Origin: Prorocentrum cordatum
Taxonomy: Eukaryota > Sar > Dinophyceae > Prorocentrales > Prorocentraceae
Direction of reading: 5' to 3'
NCBI GenBank assembly: GCA_963575745.1
Contig: CAUYUJ010008546.1
Coordinates: forward strand, 211,469 to 275,468
DNA length: 64,000 nucleotides
Positions 22,155 to 31,387 of the stretch are shown one piece after another. The stretch's first letter is position 1, and each line of letters opens with the position of its first letter. Below the pieces are notes generated by a model. It saw only the letters and a program-made list of their open reading frames with translations, was not told where the DNA came from and searched no databases. Position numbers and translations under genes: made by a program.

Positions 22155-23114
22155 ATGGAACAGATATTTTACACTTGGGTCAGTTGCATGAACAACGTCG
22201 ACGAGCTCGAGGCGTATGGTCATGGATTGTACGCGTACTACCTCGAGTACGTCCGCCGGTTCGTTATTGGCAACAACGAGCTCACTCCCGTGGATCACGG
22301 TACGCTGGAAAACCAGCCGTTGTCTTTCTTCGACTGGATGTTCGGGAACCCAGGCAACATCATGACCTACGAAAGCAGTGACGAGGACATCACTGTGGAG
22401 GCCTCGCCTTCCGAGGTTGAACGCAACCTCCAACCTCCACCTGAACTCCCGCCTGGAAACAGGCCTACCTATCCCCAAACTAATGAGGAACTTATAGATA
22501 TGGAGTCTCAAGCGTTTGTTCAAGCTTTCATTGCAGGTGAACCAGAGATCCCATTTGCACCCCCTGGTTCGCTTGCTCCAGGCGAGTACGGACCACGTGC
22601 ACTGCTGCAAACCCTCATGAGGATGCATGAGATACTTACCATCGCATATCCCGAGAGTCAAGAAAGCATCGAAGCTGGCATCATGATGCTGCAGGACACC
22701 GACGCCTGCGATGACTCGGAGTTAGTGTTGGCAGCTTTGACCCTCATCGACAGCGTGCATCCTGAGGACGTGCAGAGACACGTGATATACTCCCGCGGGA
22801 GATGGCGCGACGCTCTTGAAAGGGCCATCGCCATGCGCGGTCAGGCTCTTCCTCCGCCAGGATGGGGTCTCCAGGCGGTGGGACTATGGCCAAATAACAC
22901 GGCCATGCGCAACATTGCTGGGCAGCCTGTGCTCGGCAACGAGCCTGAACTGACAACCGTGCCGCCTACCCCGGGACAGCCGAGCGACGCGCAGATGCCG
23001 GCTGTGCAGGGAAACCTGCCTGTCCCGGCTGCGCCAATGGCCATCATCATTGGTAGTTCTACATCAGAAGAAGAAGAAGGCGATGGTATGAGGATGAAGT
23101 TACAGTCTTCATGA
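22155..23114 (+). CDS. Acidic Pro-rich linker ORF of the copia polyprotein
   Basis: 319 aa in the same frame as Gag, after the TAA at 22107. I recognise no domain. It begins MEQIFYTW, contains an Asp/Glu-rich middle, and ends in a Glu run before TGA at 23112. The following ORF is in the -1/+2 frame; the frame change must lie between 23057 and 23111, around a GAAGAAGAAGAAGG run, where a small indel or a slippage event is equally possible. Three GNRA hairpins fall inside it (22451, 22931, 23016), encoding GNRP, GNEP and GNLP. It is probably part of the original Gag-Pol precursor rather than a separate protein. Confidence 0.6.
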   Translation: MEQIFYTWVSCMNNVDELEAYGHGLYAYYLEYVRRFVIGNNELTPVDHGTLENQPLSFFDWMFGNPGNIMTYESSDEDITVEASPSEVERNLQPPPELPPGNRPTYPQTNEELIDMESQAFVQAFIAGEPEIPFAPPGSLAPGEYGPRALLQTLMRMHEILTIAYPESQESIEAGIMMLQDTDACDDSELVLAALTLIDSVHPEDVQRHVIYSRGRWRDALERAIAMRGQALPPPGWGLQAVGLWPNNTAMRNIAGQPVLGNEPELTTVPPTPGQPSDAQMPAVQGNLPVPAAPMAIIIGSSTSEEEEGDGMRMKLQSS

Positions 23115-26100
23115 TGGAAGTCAATGGTGAGGAAGAGGTTGACTTTGATCCTGACGAGCCTGAAGCACCATCACCATCGGCACAAGCGCCATTTGAGCCG
23201 AGCTCCAGCCAGCAGGGAAACCTGCCTCTATTGGCCGATCCACCTGGGATCGCACAGGAGCCTCCGCAGGCGCCTCCGCCGGCTACCACTCAGGCTGCTT
23301 CGGCGGCCTCTTCTGATGATAGCGCGGGTAGGTCTCGTTCCCATGCGCGCGTCAGAGGGGAGCCACACCCACAGGCTCGGCTTCCTCGTGAGTGGAGGCA
23401 AGCTGGCCCGAAAGAACACGCTCTCAGGCGAGGGGGCCAGCTGCTTCCGTATAATGACCCAAGACGCCGAAAAGGGGAACACTCGGCCTTCGGCAAGGGC
23501 AACCCTGCCTATAGGGACGCTGAGGGTAAAGCCATCCGCGGAGGCTATCAGCTTGCAACAAACATCCGCCGCCCTGAAATTGAAGAAGCGCGGGCACAGC
23601 TGCGAAACATCATCGCGGCTCGTAAGCTGCATAGGCCTCAAGCAGTTTGCGGACCTTGTTCCCAGCCGTTCCAGAACCACAGGCCGGGATGCCCTGCTGG
23701 AAACAATGAAGGTCTGAGCCCTCATAAAGAGGGCCATCCGCCGCTGATCCCGATGACACAGGACGAAATCGCAGAAGTGAATCGTCGTCTCGGGATCCTG
23801 GGCCACTTGGATCCGAAAAAGGAAGAGGAGAAGTCTACCCCGGTTCCAAGGGGAGGACTGGTGCCCATGACCCAGGAAGAGAAATACGCGCTTTTTAGTC
23901 TTCCTGGTATGCGAGGAAACTCGCCCGGCGTTTCTAGCCAGCCCCAACAACCAGAACTGACATCTAAGGATGAACAGAAGGCCCAACGTGTTGCGGAGGA
24001 CGAGGAGCGCATGCGGATAGCAGACGAACGCGCACGCGAGGCAACTCGCAAGATGTTGGAGGATTCCAACAAGATTTTCATGAAGGGGGCCAGGAAACCC
24101 CCGCCCCCACTACTTTCGAAGGCTAAGAGTGAAACTCCGGCACCGAAGTCGTCTTCGGAGGTGAAACCGAAAGCACGCTCTCAAGATCCTGGGCCAGACG
24201 TGCAGATGGAGGCGCCTCGCTCTGCAACTCCGAGACCGCCGATTGGCGCAACTCCCGCACAAGCGTCTGAGCCCAATCAGCAACCTCAGGACCCTGTGGA
24301 GGAACGGAGACGCCCGCCTAGTCGCAGCAGCTCCATTGCTAAAAGGGCGGCAGCTTTCGAGCGCACCGGGTATGCCCCTGCGCCAGCTTCGCCTGTGGCG
24401 GCCCGTTCCAAGAGGTCCGACAAAGGTGCTCTGTCTAGGGGTAACTGGGTGCCGACGATTAGGGGTAGCGCCAGTCGCGGATCACCGCGGGGAAACCCGC
24501 CGGGCGCTGCTGCTGCAGCTTCCTCCTCGTCAGGAGCCGCAGCCTCTTCAGTGACAGAGGCTCCTGCGCGGGGAAACCCGCCCGTGGATCAGCTGCACCA
24601 CCCAGGAGACGCGCCCTTCACCAGCGGGACTCCGAGTGTGATCAGGGATAGACTTGCTTTGCGGAAGCCCCCACCGATACGCTCGGTGGACGAGGCATTC
24701 ATGAAGAAATGCAGGCAAGCAAACATCGTCCCTAGATCCAATCACACTCTCAAGCAGCTGAGTAAAGCTCTCAGCAGGATATGCAGACATGCGCCAGAAA
24801 AACCACGCAACCCTGTGTGGGACCTGGCTTCCTTCGATGATCATGATGGTTGGGTTAACCTCGTGGAGCTCGTGAATGATTATCCGTGGAACACAGGAAA
24901 AACGAGACACGACGGGTATAATCCCAGACATGACGAGGCCAAACTCATCAATGCGAACCTATATGCTCGCACGGTTGACCAACTGGCAGCCATCATGATG
25001 GAAGTGGTTCATGTCCGTGAACCAGACGGAGAAGAAAAACAGCGCCTTCAGTTCAAGGTGTTAATGCGGGACTCCGGTGAGCCCGAGATCTTCATCCGCG
25101 CCTCTCAGGGGCATTCATGGACATTGAAAGCTCCATGGTCGCTGTACAACTATATTGTACTGTGCGACCAACCTGCCGGGAGACCGGCCCCGTGCCCCGA
25201 AGTCGCCATGCATGGCACTCGGTGGTATGCCTTCGAAGGCATTATGTGGCACGGCTTGTCCTGTAGACCCGAGCACAACACGAAGAAACGGGGGACAGGC
25301 CGGTCGCGCATCCACTTCGTGCCGACGGTCCGCCGTCGTGCCGTAAACAGCGGGTGGGACCCAGACTCCGACATCATCATCTTCGTAGATTGGCATAAGG
25401 CCATGCAAGATGGCATTAAGTCCTGTTGGTCTGATAACGGAGTCCTTTTGTCCGAGGGAAATAGCGGTATCATCGAACCGTGCTACATTTCCCATGTAGA
25501 GGACCTTGCCACGGGGAAGCACTGGCGCAATCCAGAGTACCTGGGGGATCGCTGGGTGCGTGTCCCCCCCGCTGTTCTGTCGGCCCCTGGCAGGTGGGCT
25601 GACGTTGGCAGTGCCAGCGTCAAACACCAGTGGTCCCGAGACCAAGAGGGCGTCGACCCTCCCATGGTCTACCTCCACAGGGAGGTTGGGGACCACTACA
25701 GTCCCGCCATGCTGGGAAACCAGCCTGAGGTCCACCAGATCTTCATGATCACCGAGAGTGAGGCCGGGAGCGCGGCTCCAAGCCGCGCCCCAAGCCAAGG
25801 GCCTAGCGCCGTGTCTTGGCAGGCCATCAGCACCTCGGACTTGGACCAGATAGCGGCCGCTCTGAACCCTGAACAGGTGGAGCAATTGGCGGATAGGTTA
25901 TATAAACAGGACCCCTGGGCCGCAGGCCAGGGAGCAATGTCCGCCATGGCGACGCGAAATCGTCAGGCCATGCAGGGAAACCTGCCTATAAATGGACTCA
26001 GAGCTGAGATGCCTGAGCCGCAGGGAGACCCGCAGACGTTCGGCCGAATCTTTGGAGAGCCTGCTCGATTTGAGCAGATGCATGGGAGCCCCTCGCAGAG

Positions 26101-26803
26101 CATGCACACACCGAGGGGCATGACCCCAATGGCTACGCCACCTGCGCAGTCTCCGTTCGGGACTCCTGGCCGCCCTGCCACGAACGGCACCCTCATGGAG
26201 AGGATCGCAGCGGCTACGGCCGAGCATGGTACAGCTCTCCTGAACATGATGCCGCCCGGCGCTCCAACGAGTCAGCAGGAAAACCTGCCCGGCACCCCAA
26301 GCCATCATCGACCGTTTACTGGACAAACCACAGTCGCTGGTGTGCCTGATGACTACCGTGCAAGAGTGGCGGCCGCTGTACAGCAGGTGCAGAGCCATAA
26401 TCTGCCTCACCCAAGTGGTCAGAGGTGGAGGCCGGCCTGGTCCTGGGAGCCTGAGGGTCCCAATCCAAGGGATCCTGCTCGGCAACGAGCCTTCATCCCC
26501 GCCTTTAATGCTCACCCGAGCATGGCCCAGGGCCAGAGGCCACCGCCAGCACACATGAATCCGCCACTGTACCCTGATGGATCTAGAGTCCCGAACAAGT
26601 TTGTTCGTGAAATGGCGGATCAGTTTCACAGCCTCACTAACGTGCGCTGTAGTGATCAGTCTATGTATCCGCACATGGCATTTATGCCTGCGCCGACGAC
26701 GCCAGATGTGGCTGTCCAGCCCACTGCCCATTCGATATCGTCTGGCAGTAGAGGTGTGCCTGACTACATCAGGCAGACATACCACTCAACCGGCATGCTT
26801 TAG
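23111..26803 (+). CDS. Polyprotein segment with Tpt1/KptA RNA 2'-phosphotransferase-like domain
   Basis: 1230 aa. Residues 1-540 and 810-1230 are low-complexity Pro/Ala/Gln/Ser-rich. Residues about 548-800 match the Tpt1/KptA fold by motifs in order: LSKALSRICRH (R559, H560), DGWV, IRASQGHSW (R663), HGT (H701), SRIHF, IIIFVD, AMQDG and NGV (N776), ending near a GIIEPCYI block. Tpt1 enzymes move the internal 2'-phosphate of spliced RNA to NAD; some also ADP-ribosylate RNA 5' ends. By my by-eye alignment, the fourth catalytic Arg of the family (the SGMR position of animal TRPT1) is Asp750 here (SGWD), so activity may be lost or altered. The ORF ends at CTT-TAG, after which the next domain continues in the +1 frame. 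Ten GNRA hairpins lie inside it or across its end region. Confidence 0.8.
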   Translation: MMEVNGEEEVDFDPDEPEAPSPSAQAPFEPSSSQQGNLPLLADPPGIAQEPPQAPPPATTQAASAASSDDSAGRSRSHARVRGEPHPQARLPREWRQAGPKEHALRRGGQLLPYNDPRRRKGEHSAFGKGNPAYRDAEGKAIRGGYQLATNIRRPEIEEARAQLRNIIAARKLHRPQAVCGPCSQPFQNHRPGCPAGNNEGLSPHKEGHPPLIPMTQDEIAEVNRRLGILGHLDPKKEEEKSTPVPRGGLVPMTQEEKYALFSLPGMRGNSPGVSSQPQQPELTSKDEQKAQRVAEDEERMRIADERAREATRKMLEDSNKIFMKGARKPPPPLLSKAKSETPAPKSSSEVKPKARSQDPGPDVQMEAPRSATPRPPIGATPAQASEPNQQPQDPVEERRRPPSRSSSIAKRAAAFERTGYAPAPASPVAARSKRSDKGALSRGNWVPTIRGSASRGSPRGNPPGAAAAASSSSGAAASSVTEAPARGNPPVDQLHHPGDAPFTSGTPSVIRDRLALRKPPPIRSVDEAFMKKCRQANIVPRSNHTLKQLSKALSRICRHAPEKPRNPVWDLASFDDHDGWVNLVELVNDYPWNTGKTRHDGYNPRHDEAKLINANLYARTVDQLAAIMMEVVHVREPDGEEKQRLQFKVLMRDSGEPEIFIRASQGHSWTLKAPWSLYNYIVLCDQPAGRPAPCPEVAMHGTRWYAFEGIMWHGLSCRPEHNTKKRGTGRSRIHFVPTVRRRAVNSGWDPDSDIIIFVDWHKAMQDGIKSCWSDNGVLLSEGNSGIIEPCYISHVEDLATGKHWRNPEYLGDRWVRVPPAVLSAPGRWADVGSASVKHQWSRDQEGVDPPMVYLHREVGDHYSPAMLGNQPEVHQIFMITESEAGSAAPSRAPSQGPSAVSWQAISTSDLDQIAAALNPEQVEQLADRLYKQDPWAAGQGAMSAMATRNRQAMQGNLPINGLRAEMPEPQGDPQTFGRIFGEPARFEQMHGSPSQSMHTPRGMTPMATPPAQSPFGTPGRPATNGTLMERIAAATAEHGTALLNMMPPGAPTSQQENLPGTPSHHRPFTGQTTVAGVPDDYRARVAAAVQQVQSHNLPHPSGQRWRPAWSWEPEGPNPRDPARQRAFIPAFNAHPSMAQGQRPPPAHMNPPLYPDGSRVPNKFVREMADQFHSLTNVRCSDQSMYPHMAFMPAPTTPDVAVQPTAHSISSGSRGVPDYIRQTYHSTGML

Positions 26804-26805
26804 GC
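26798..26805 (+). promoter_or_regulatory. Candidate +1 frameshift site, CTT-TAG-GC
   Basis: The zero-frame codons are CTT then TAG. Skipping one T puts the ribosome exactly in the frame of the next polyprotein segment (AGG CGC AGA ...). The layout resembles the bacterial prfB site CUU-UGA and the Ty1 site CUU-AGG-C. A fixed indel is the alternative. Confidence 0.45.
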
Positions 26806-28976
26806 GCAGACAGGCCGTGCAGAACGTACGTGATCATTCGCGTGCAGCCGCGCTTGAGGTTGTGAGGAACAGAGGCTCACCCTTGCGAGGGAACTCGCCC
26901 GCTGCGACGCCTACAGCCTCCGCGCCAGCTGCCAGGGTGCCGGAGGTGCTGGATCCAGTAGTGGATCCCCCAGCAGCCTTCATGCCCTCCGAGACGGTCT
27001 TGGAGAGACAGCGGCGGGTATGTCCCAGAGCAGCAGATGTGGAAGTTTTCACTGGGATGGAAGATACCTGCGCGGTATGTCTCGAGGAATTCCAGCCCAG
27101 GGAAAGTGTTTACCGTTTGAGGTGTAATCACTTATTCCATGAGGGGTGCTGGAATTCAAATGTGGTGGGCCATGTCGCAAATCAGCGCGAGGGAGATCCT
27201 CAGCAGCCACCATGTGCTATCTGCCGAGCACCCGGCATCATAGCGTCATCATTCCCGTGGACCGGCTCCTTCATTCAGACTCCTGAGCAAGCAGCGAGAG
27301 AGCTGCGGGAGTTGAGGAACACGGTGGAGGAGATGACAGCCAGGATGCTAGATCGGCAGACAGCTCAGCCCCAGCAGCAGGGAAATCTGCCAGAGGAGGT
27401 GAGGCCGCCGATGGAGACGGGATACTTCGATCAGCTTATCCCGATGACGGCGCCTCAGCAGGGAAACCTGCCTAATACTCCTCAGATGTCTCCCCAGAGT
27501 GGGGGCGGGGCAGAGATGGCACTGGACCCTGACCAGCTGCGTAAGTTGCGTGTTCGGCATTTCCAGAATCAAATGGATAATGCGCACGCAACCTTTATGC
27601 TGGATGCCGATAATCCTGAGACTGATGGTCCGTCGTTTGACCTCTCAGATTCCTCAGTGGCAACAGCAGCAACAGCAGCCAGGGCCGTCGATATCACAGC
27701 GACGAACGAGGAGTTCGAGGAATGGCTGCAATACAGGGATCACCTCACGAATGAGGGGTTGCAGGACATTGCCCTTCACTCGTATCTGACGCTGGCGAGA
27801 CGCACGACCCGCGAGCAGTATAAGAGCATACGTGATGAGTATGCCAACTGGCGGGAGGAGCGCGGCGATCACGTCCAGCACGTGTCGTACTTCCAGGACA
27901 TCGACCTGGTGCGTGTGGCCGAAGGCAGGCCGTATGCCAGCGTCATGCGGGGCAACCCGCCAGGGAGTGCGACCGACTCGCGGGGAAACCCGCCTGACGG
28001 CACAGCCGACACTTCAGAAACGGTGCACATCAAGCAGCCGAGTAAGACGTTCCTGGATGATGGTGGAAATTCCATCCTCATCGATGTAGGCTCGAAGATC
28101 AACATCATGGGTGAGAACACGAGCCGCAAGTTCGTCCAGGCTGCTGAGGCACGCGGCCGTACTTGTACGTTCGAGCCCCGCTCTCGTTTGAATGTCAACG
28201 GACTGGGAGAAGGGTCGGCCCCAGCGGATACCGTAGGCACATTCAGCATTGCCTGCGAGTACCAGGGGTCGACCCAGCTCGATTCATACAAGACGAACAT
28301 TGTGTCAGGCTGTGGCAAAGACCTGCCGGCCATCCTAGGCCTCGATGGTATGCAGGACAAACGCACGATCATTGTTCTTGAGCGAGGCCAGGAGAAGCTG
28401 ATATTCCCTGGGAAGGGGCAGGTCAAAATGGGGCTCCCCGAGGGCTCCAAGATCATGCCGACGACGAAGTTGCCGTCAGGGCATCTGTCGATCAGGTGTG
28501 ATCGCTTTGGAGCCGCGGGGCAACCCGCCTCGAGCTCGAGCAGCACGTCATTTCAGACGGTGCTGACGGGCGAGCCGACCCCGGCGCAGGAGCGCGAGCA
28601 ATTGCAGGGAAACCTGCCTCAGGGGTTGATGGAGACGCTCGCCAAGGCCACTATGCGAGGCGACAGCATTGACGATCTCGAAACGTTCGATTGCTTTGTT
28701 GCCAGGACGCTGGCCCAGCATGGTGGAAGTGTGCCCATGGACGCTGTGCGGTCCCGCCGGAAGATAGTGATGGGGTACACTAACCGTGAGCTGCAGACGG
28801 TCAGCTACGCTAGGTCCAAAGGCGTGCTGAAACAGCTGATGGATAATCCATCCATGCTGACAGCATTTGCGGAGCAATCCGCCTCTGAGGCCACGGCGCG
28901 CTGCAGTGCTGAGCTCCAGCATCTGAGGGAAGCCCAGATGCTGGCAGACATTGCAGGCACATCTTCTTTATCTTGA
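26802..28976 (+). CDS. Polyprotein segment with RING-H2 finger and retropepsin
   Basis: Continues in the +1 frame from the Tpt1-like segment; the frame itself is open from 26577. A RING-H2 finger lies at about 27066-27238: CAVC, then CNHLFHEGC, then CAIC, the C-x2-C ... C-x-H-x2-H ... C-x2-C pattern of E3 ubiquitin ligases. A retropepsin-like aspartic protease lies at about 28050-28470: ILIDVGSKINIMG (D with V where T or S is usual) and the downstream ILGLDGM motif. The protease would process Gag-Pol as a dimer; the unusual D-V-G may lower activity. The segment ends at TCT-TGA. Seven GNRA hairpins lie inside it, one of them (28515) in a different reading register from the usual GNxP. Confidence 0.75.
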   Translation, partial: RRRQAVQNVRDHSRAAALEVVRNRGSPLRGNSPAATPTASAPAARVPEVLDPVVDPPAAFMPSETVLERQRRVCPRAADVEVFTGMEDTCAVCLEEFQPRESVYRLRCNHLFHEGCWNSNVVGHVANQREGDPQQPPCAICRAPGIIASSFPWTGSFIQTPEQAARELRELRNTVEEMTARMLDRQTAQPQQQGNLPEEVRPPMETGYFDQLIPMTAPQQGNLPNTPQMSPQSGGGAEMALDPDQLRKLRVRHFQNQMDNAHATFMLDADNPETDGPSFDLSDSSVATAATAARAVDITATNEEFEEWLQYRDHLTNEGLQDIALHSYLTLARRTTREQYKSIRDEYANWREERGDHVQHVSYFQDIDLVRVAEGRPYASVMRGNPPGSATDSRGNPPDGTADTSETVHIKQPSKTFLDDGGNSILIDVGSKINIMGENTSRKFVQAAEARGRTCTFEPRSRLNVNGLGEGSAPADTVGTFSIACEYQGSTQLDSYKTNIVSGCGKDLPAILGLDGMQDKRTIIVLERGQEKLIFPGKGQVKMGLPEGSKIMPTTKLPSGHLSIRCDRFGAAGQPASSSSSTSFQTVLTGEPTPAQEREQLQGNLPQGLMETLAKATMRGDSIDDLETFDCFVARTLAQHGGSVPMDAVRSRRKIVMGYTNRELQTVSYARSKGVLKQLMDNPSMLTAFAEQSASEATARCSAELQHLREAQMLADIAGTSSLS

Positions 28977-28977
28977 A
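28971..28977 (+). promoter_or_regulatory. Candidate +1 frameshift site, TCT-TGA-A
   Basis: The upstream frame stops at TGA 28974-28976; the downstream frame (+1) is open only from 28927, so the change has to happen within 50 nt. TCT-TGA is close to the antizyme-type UCC-UGA site. Mutation is the alternative. Confidence 0.35.
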
Positions 28978-31386
28978 GATGGCAGGGCGACGTCGCCCCC
29001 ATCGTCGTCTTGCCTGTTGGCCGAAAAGCCGGGGGGTAACAAGGGCAGCGGGGTAACCTGCCTTAGTAAGAGGGCTTTTGTCATTGAAGATACGAGAGAG
29101 GCTTGCGCCGACCTCCGCACCCGAGGTTATATCTGTGATCGTATTTCCCACAATGAACTTATGACGGGTGTGGGCACAGATTACCTGGGTGCGGTGATCA
29201 GTGGAGATTACACTCTCATATGGATCAGTACCCCGGGTGACTGGTATGTACGAACTCCAGGAAAGAGAGTGGCCCCACATTGGTCACGTATCCAGAACCT
29301 TTTGATAAAAGCCAGGAAACTCCGTATGAAAATCATAATATTTGGTCCCCCAGGATATGTTTGGAAGTTATCTCCAGTACGTGATACTCTGTAAGATCTT
29401 AAGCTGTCAGTAGTACGGATGCGTTTGTGTCATTTCGGTATTCGGTTCAATATGCAAGACAGTACACCGAGTGGTACTTATATGCAGGTAGCGACATCAA
29501 TACCGATAAGCTCGAAGCTGTGGGCATGTACATGCAAACAAGCAATACCACAACATGTGTTGGATTGGTACGGCCATACGGTACGGCATGCTGAATGGCG
29601 AGCTCAGACACGTACTACACTCATCCGTCATCTGAACGACAAAATCCTGGGGAGCACCACCACGCACGGAAACGTGCCTGTATATCTGAACACCTATACA
29701 CGTACGGACCACAACATCCATCACTACGTGACGACCAACAAGGGAGGACCGAAATGGTCTGATGTTATCCGACGTGTAACGATTAACCTGGATACCAATG
29801 CGGTTATTCAGGATATCTCGGTCGCCGATCAACCAACAGGGTATGATTGGCATGCACTACTACCTGCAGGGGTTGCCAACATCAGCACTCGGTTGCATTG
29901 GCAACCCGGGGAACCGGTCTTGCTCGGAAGCGAGCCTACTCAATCACCACAGAAACCTCGACGCGTCATCATAGATGACTGTTCTCTCCCCCTCCCGACT
30001 CTGGCGATTGACGCATGTGCCCACTCAACCACGACAATGGGCACACAGACCGGCGAACAAAACGAGCAAGTTTTACCTACAGAATCTCGTATCAAGCAGA
30101 AGGAAAGGCTCGAAGCCGAAAAGGAAGCAGGCATCAAGCCTCGCCGCATTAAAAAGCACGTCGAAGACGGAAACGACGATTGCGGCGACGACTTGTCAGG
30201 ACTCGGACAGGATCTTATGGCGACCTGGAGTACTGACGTCCCTATTGAGCTGATAAGCTCCGATGAGGACGATGACCTGTTCCTTGCCCTCCCCACATCT
30301 ATGCCCGACACACACGCTAACATATACAGCATAGTCGCTACACTATGCTATGGTCATAACAACTACGTGGATATGTTGGAGCTTTGTGGCGGGGAGGGTG
30401 GTATCTCAGAGCTTGCCTTCTCAAGGGGGCTCTCCTCAGGAGGCAACCTAGACAAGGCCGCATATGTCGACCTGGGAGACCCCTCGGTGCAGCGGGTTGT
30501 AGATCATTACTTCGCTATATGCTACGTGCGAGTTGCCATGCTACAACCCAGTTGCCGCACCACGGGACCACCATCCTACTACAACTACAAAGTCAATCAC
30601 AACGCTTGGGAACAGCACCACAAAGAAGATTTACCACACATAACTTACTGTGGTAAAATTGCTGTTGCCCAAGATGACGCTCGGAGGTGGTTTATACGCG
30701 AACAACCTACAGGAACATGGGTGGATGATATTCCCCCATGGAAGAAACTTGCCAACCGACCACACATTACAACCGTGCGCATTGACCAGTGTGCTACGGG
30801 ACTCAAAGATACGGCTGGAGACTATATTAAGAAGCCGACAAATATCACCAGCAATGACGAGACGATTCTTAAACCCATTGAGCGACTCAAATGCAACGGT
30901 CAGCATGTGCACGCACAACCATGCAACAAAGAGCTTTCACTGGCACAAAAATACACTCGACGATTGCAGTCTGCCTTTGTGGAAGCCGTCTATCTGGCGA
31001 AAGCCATTGATACTACGCGCGGAAACGCGCCTACAAGTACTGCACATGCTTACCCTGCCGACCTTCCCGATCAAGCTGAACCAGGCGAAGGTATGAGACG
31101 CATCGGTGATCGCATCATCCCAAAGGTGGCCACCTGCCCGGCATGCATCGACAACGTCCGAAAGGATAATCCTAGCCATAACAGAGACCCTACGCAGTGT
31201 AAGTATCATGATTCCATCTCTGTATATTGGCCATGTCCCGCATGCCAGAGGGATCTTACGAGAAGCAAAGGTGTTAAGAACCACCTTGATACCGAACCTG
31301 GTAAATGTCGTTTTGCTGAACCATTTAAACTTCCAGACGACCACGACCCCGAAGGCAAAACCGTACCAGCTTGGTGGAAATCCTGA
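28975..31386 (+). pseudogene. Polyprotein segment with methyltransferase-like domain and Zn fingers
   Basis: Open in one frame from 28927 apart from TAA at 29392. Residues before the stop contain LIWISTPGDW and IIIFGPPGYVWK; those after it contain HFGIRF and LDWYG, both typical of dinoflagellate copia polyproteins by my recollection. A Rossmann-type block at about 30370-30780 has LELCGGEGGISELA (SAM-binding-like motif I), QPSC (in the place of the C5-methyltransferase PC motif) and REQPTGTW (in the place of ENV/ENP). DNA methyltransferases captured by dinoflagellate retrotransposons have been described. Two C-x2-C modules (CPAC twice, with following C and H residues) lie at about 31135-31320. 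The segment ends at TCC-TGA. Confidence 0.6.
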
Positions 31387-31387
31387 C
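31381..31387 (+). promoter_or_regulatory. Candidate +1 frameshift site, TCC-TGA-C
   Basis: Zero frame reads AAA TCC TGA; skipping the T gives GAC CTA AAC CTG, the frame of the integrase segment. The hexamer TCCTGA is the one used by ornithine decarboxylase antizyme. Both frames are open from 31106 to 31386, so an indel elsewhere in that interval remains possible. Confidence 0.45.

Noticed and set aside
29906-29927. Extra hairpins GGTTGC/GCAACC and CCGG-GGAA-CCGG near the 29932 copy
   Set aside because: Stem ends differ from the GCNNG form, so I did not count them in the family.
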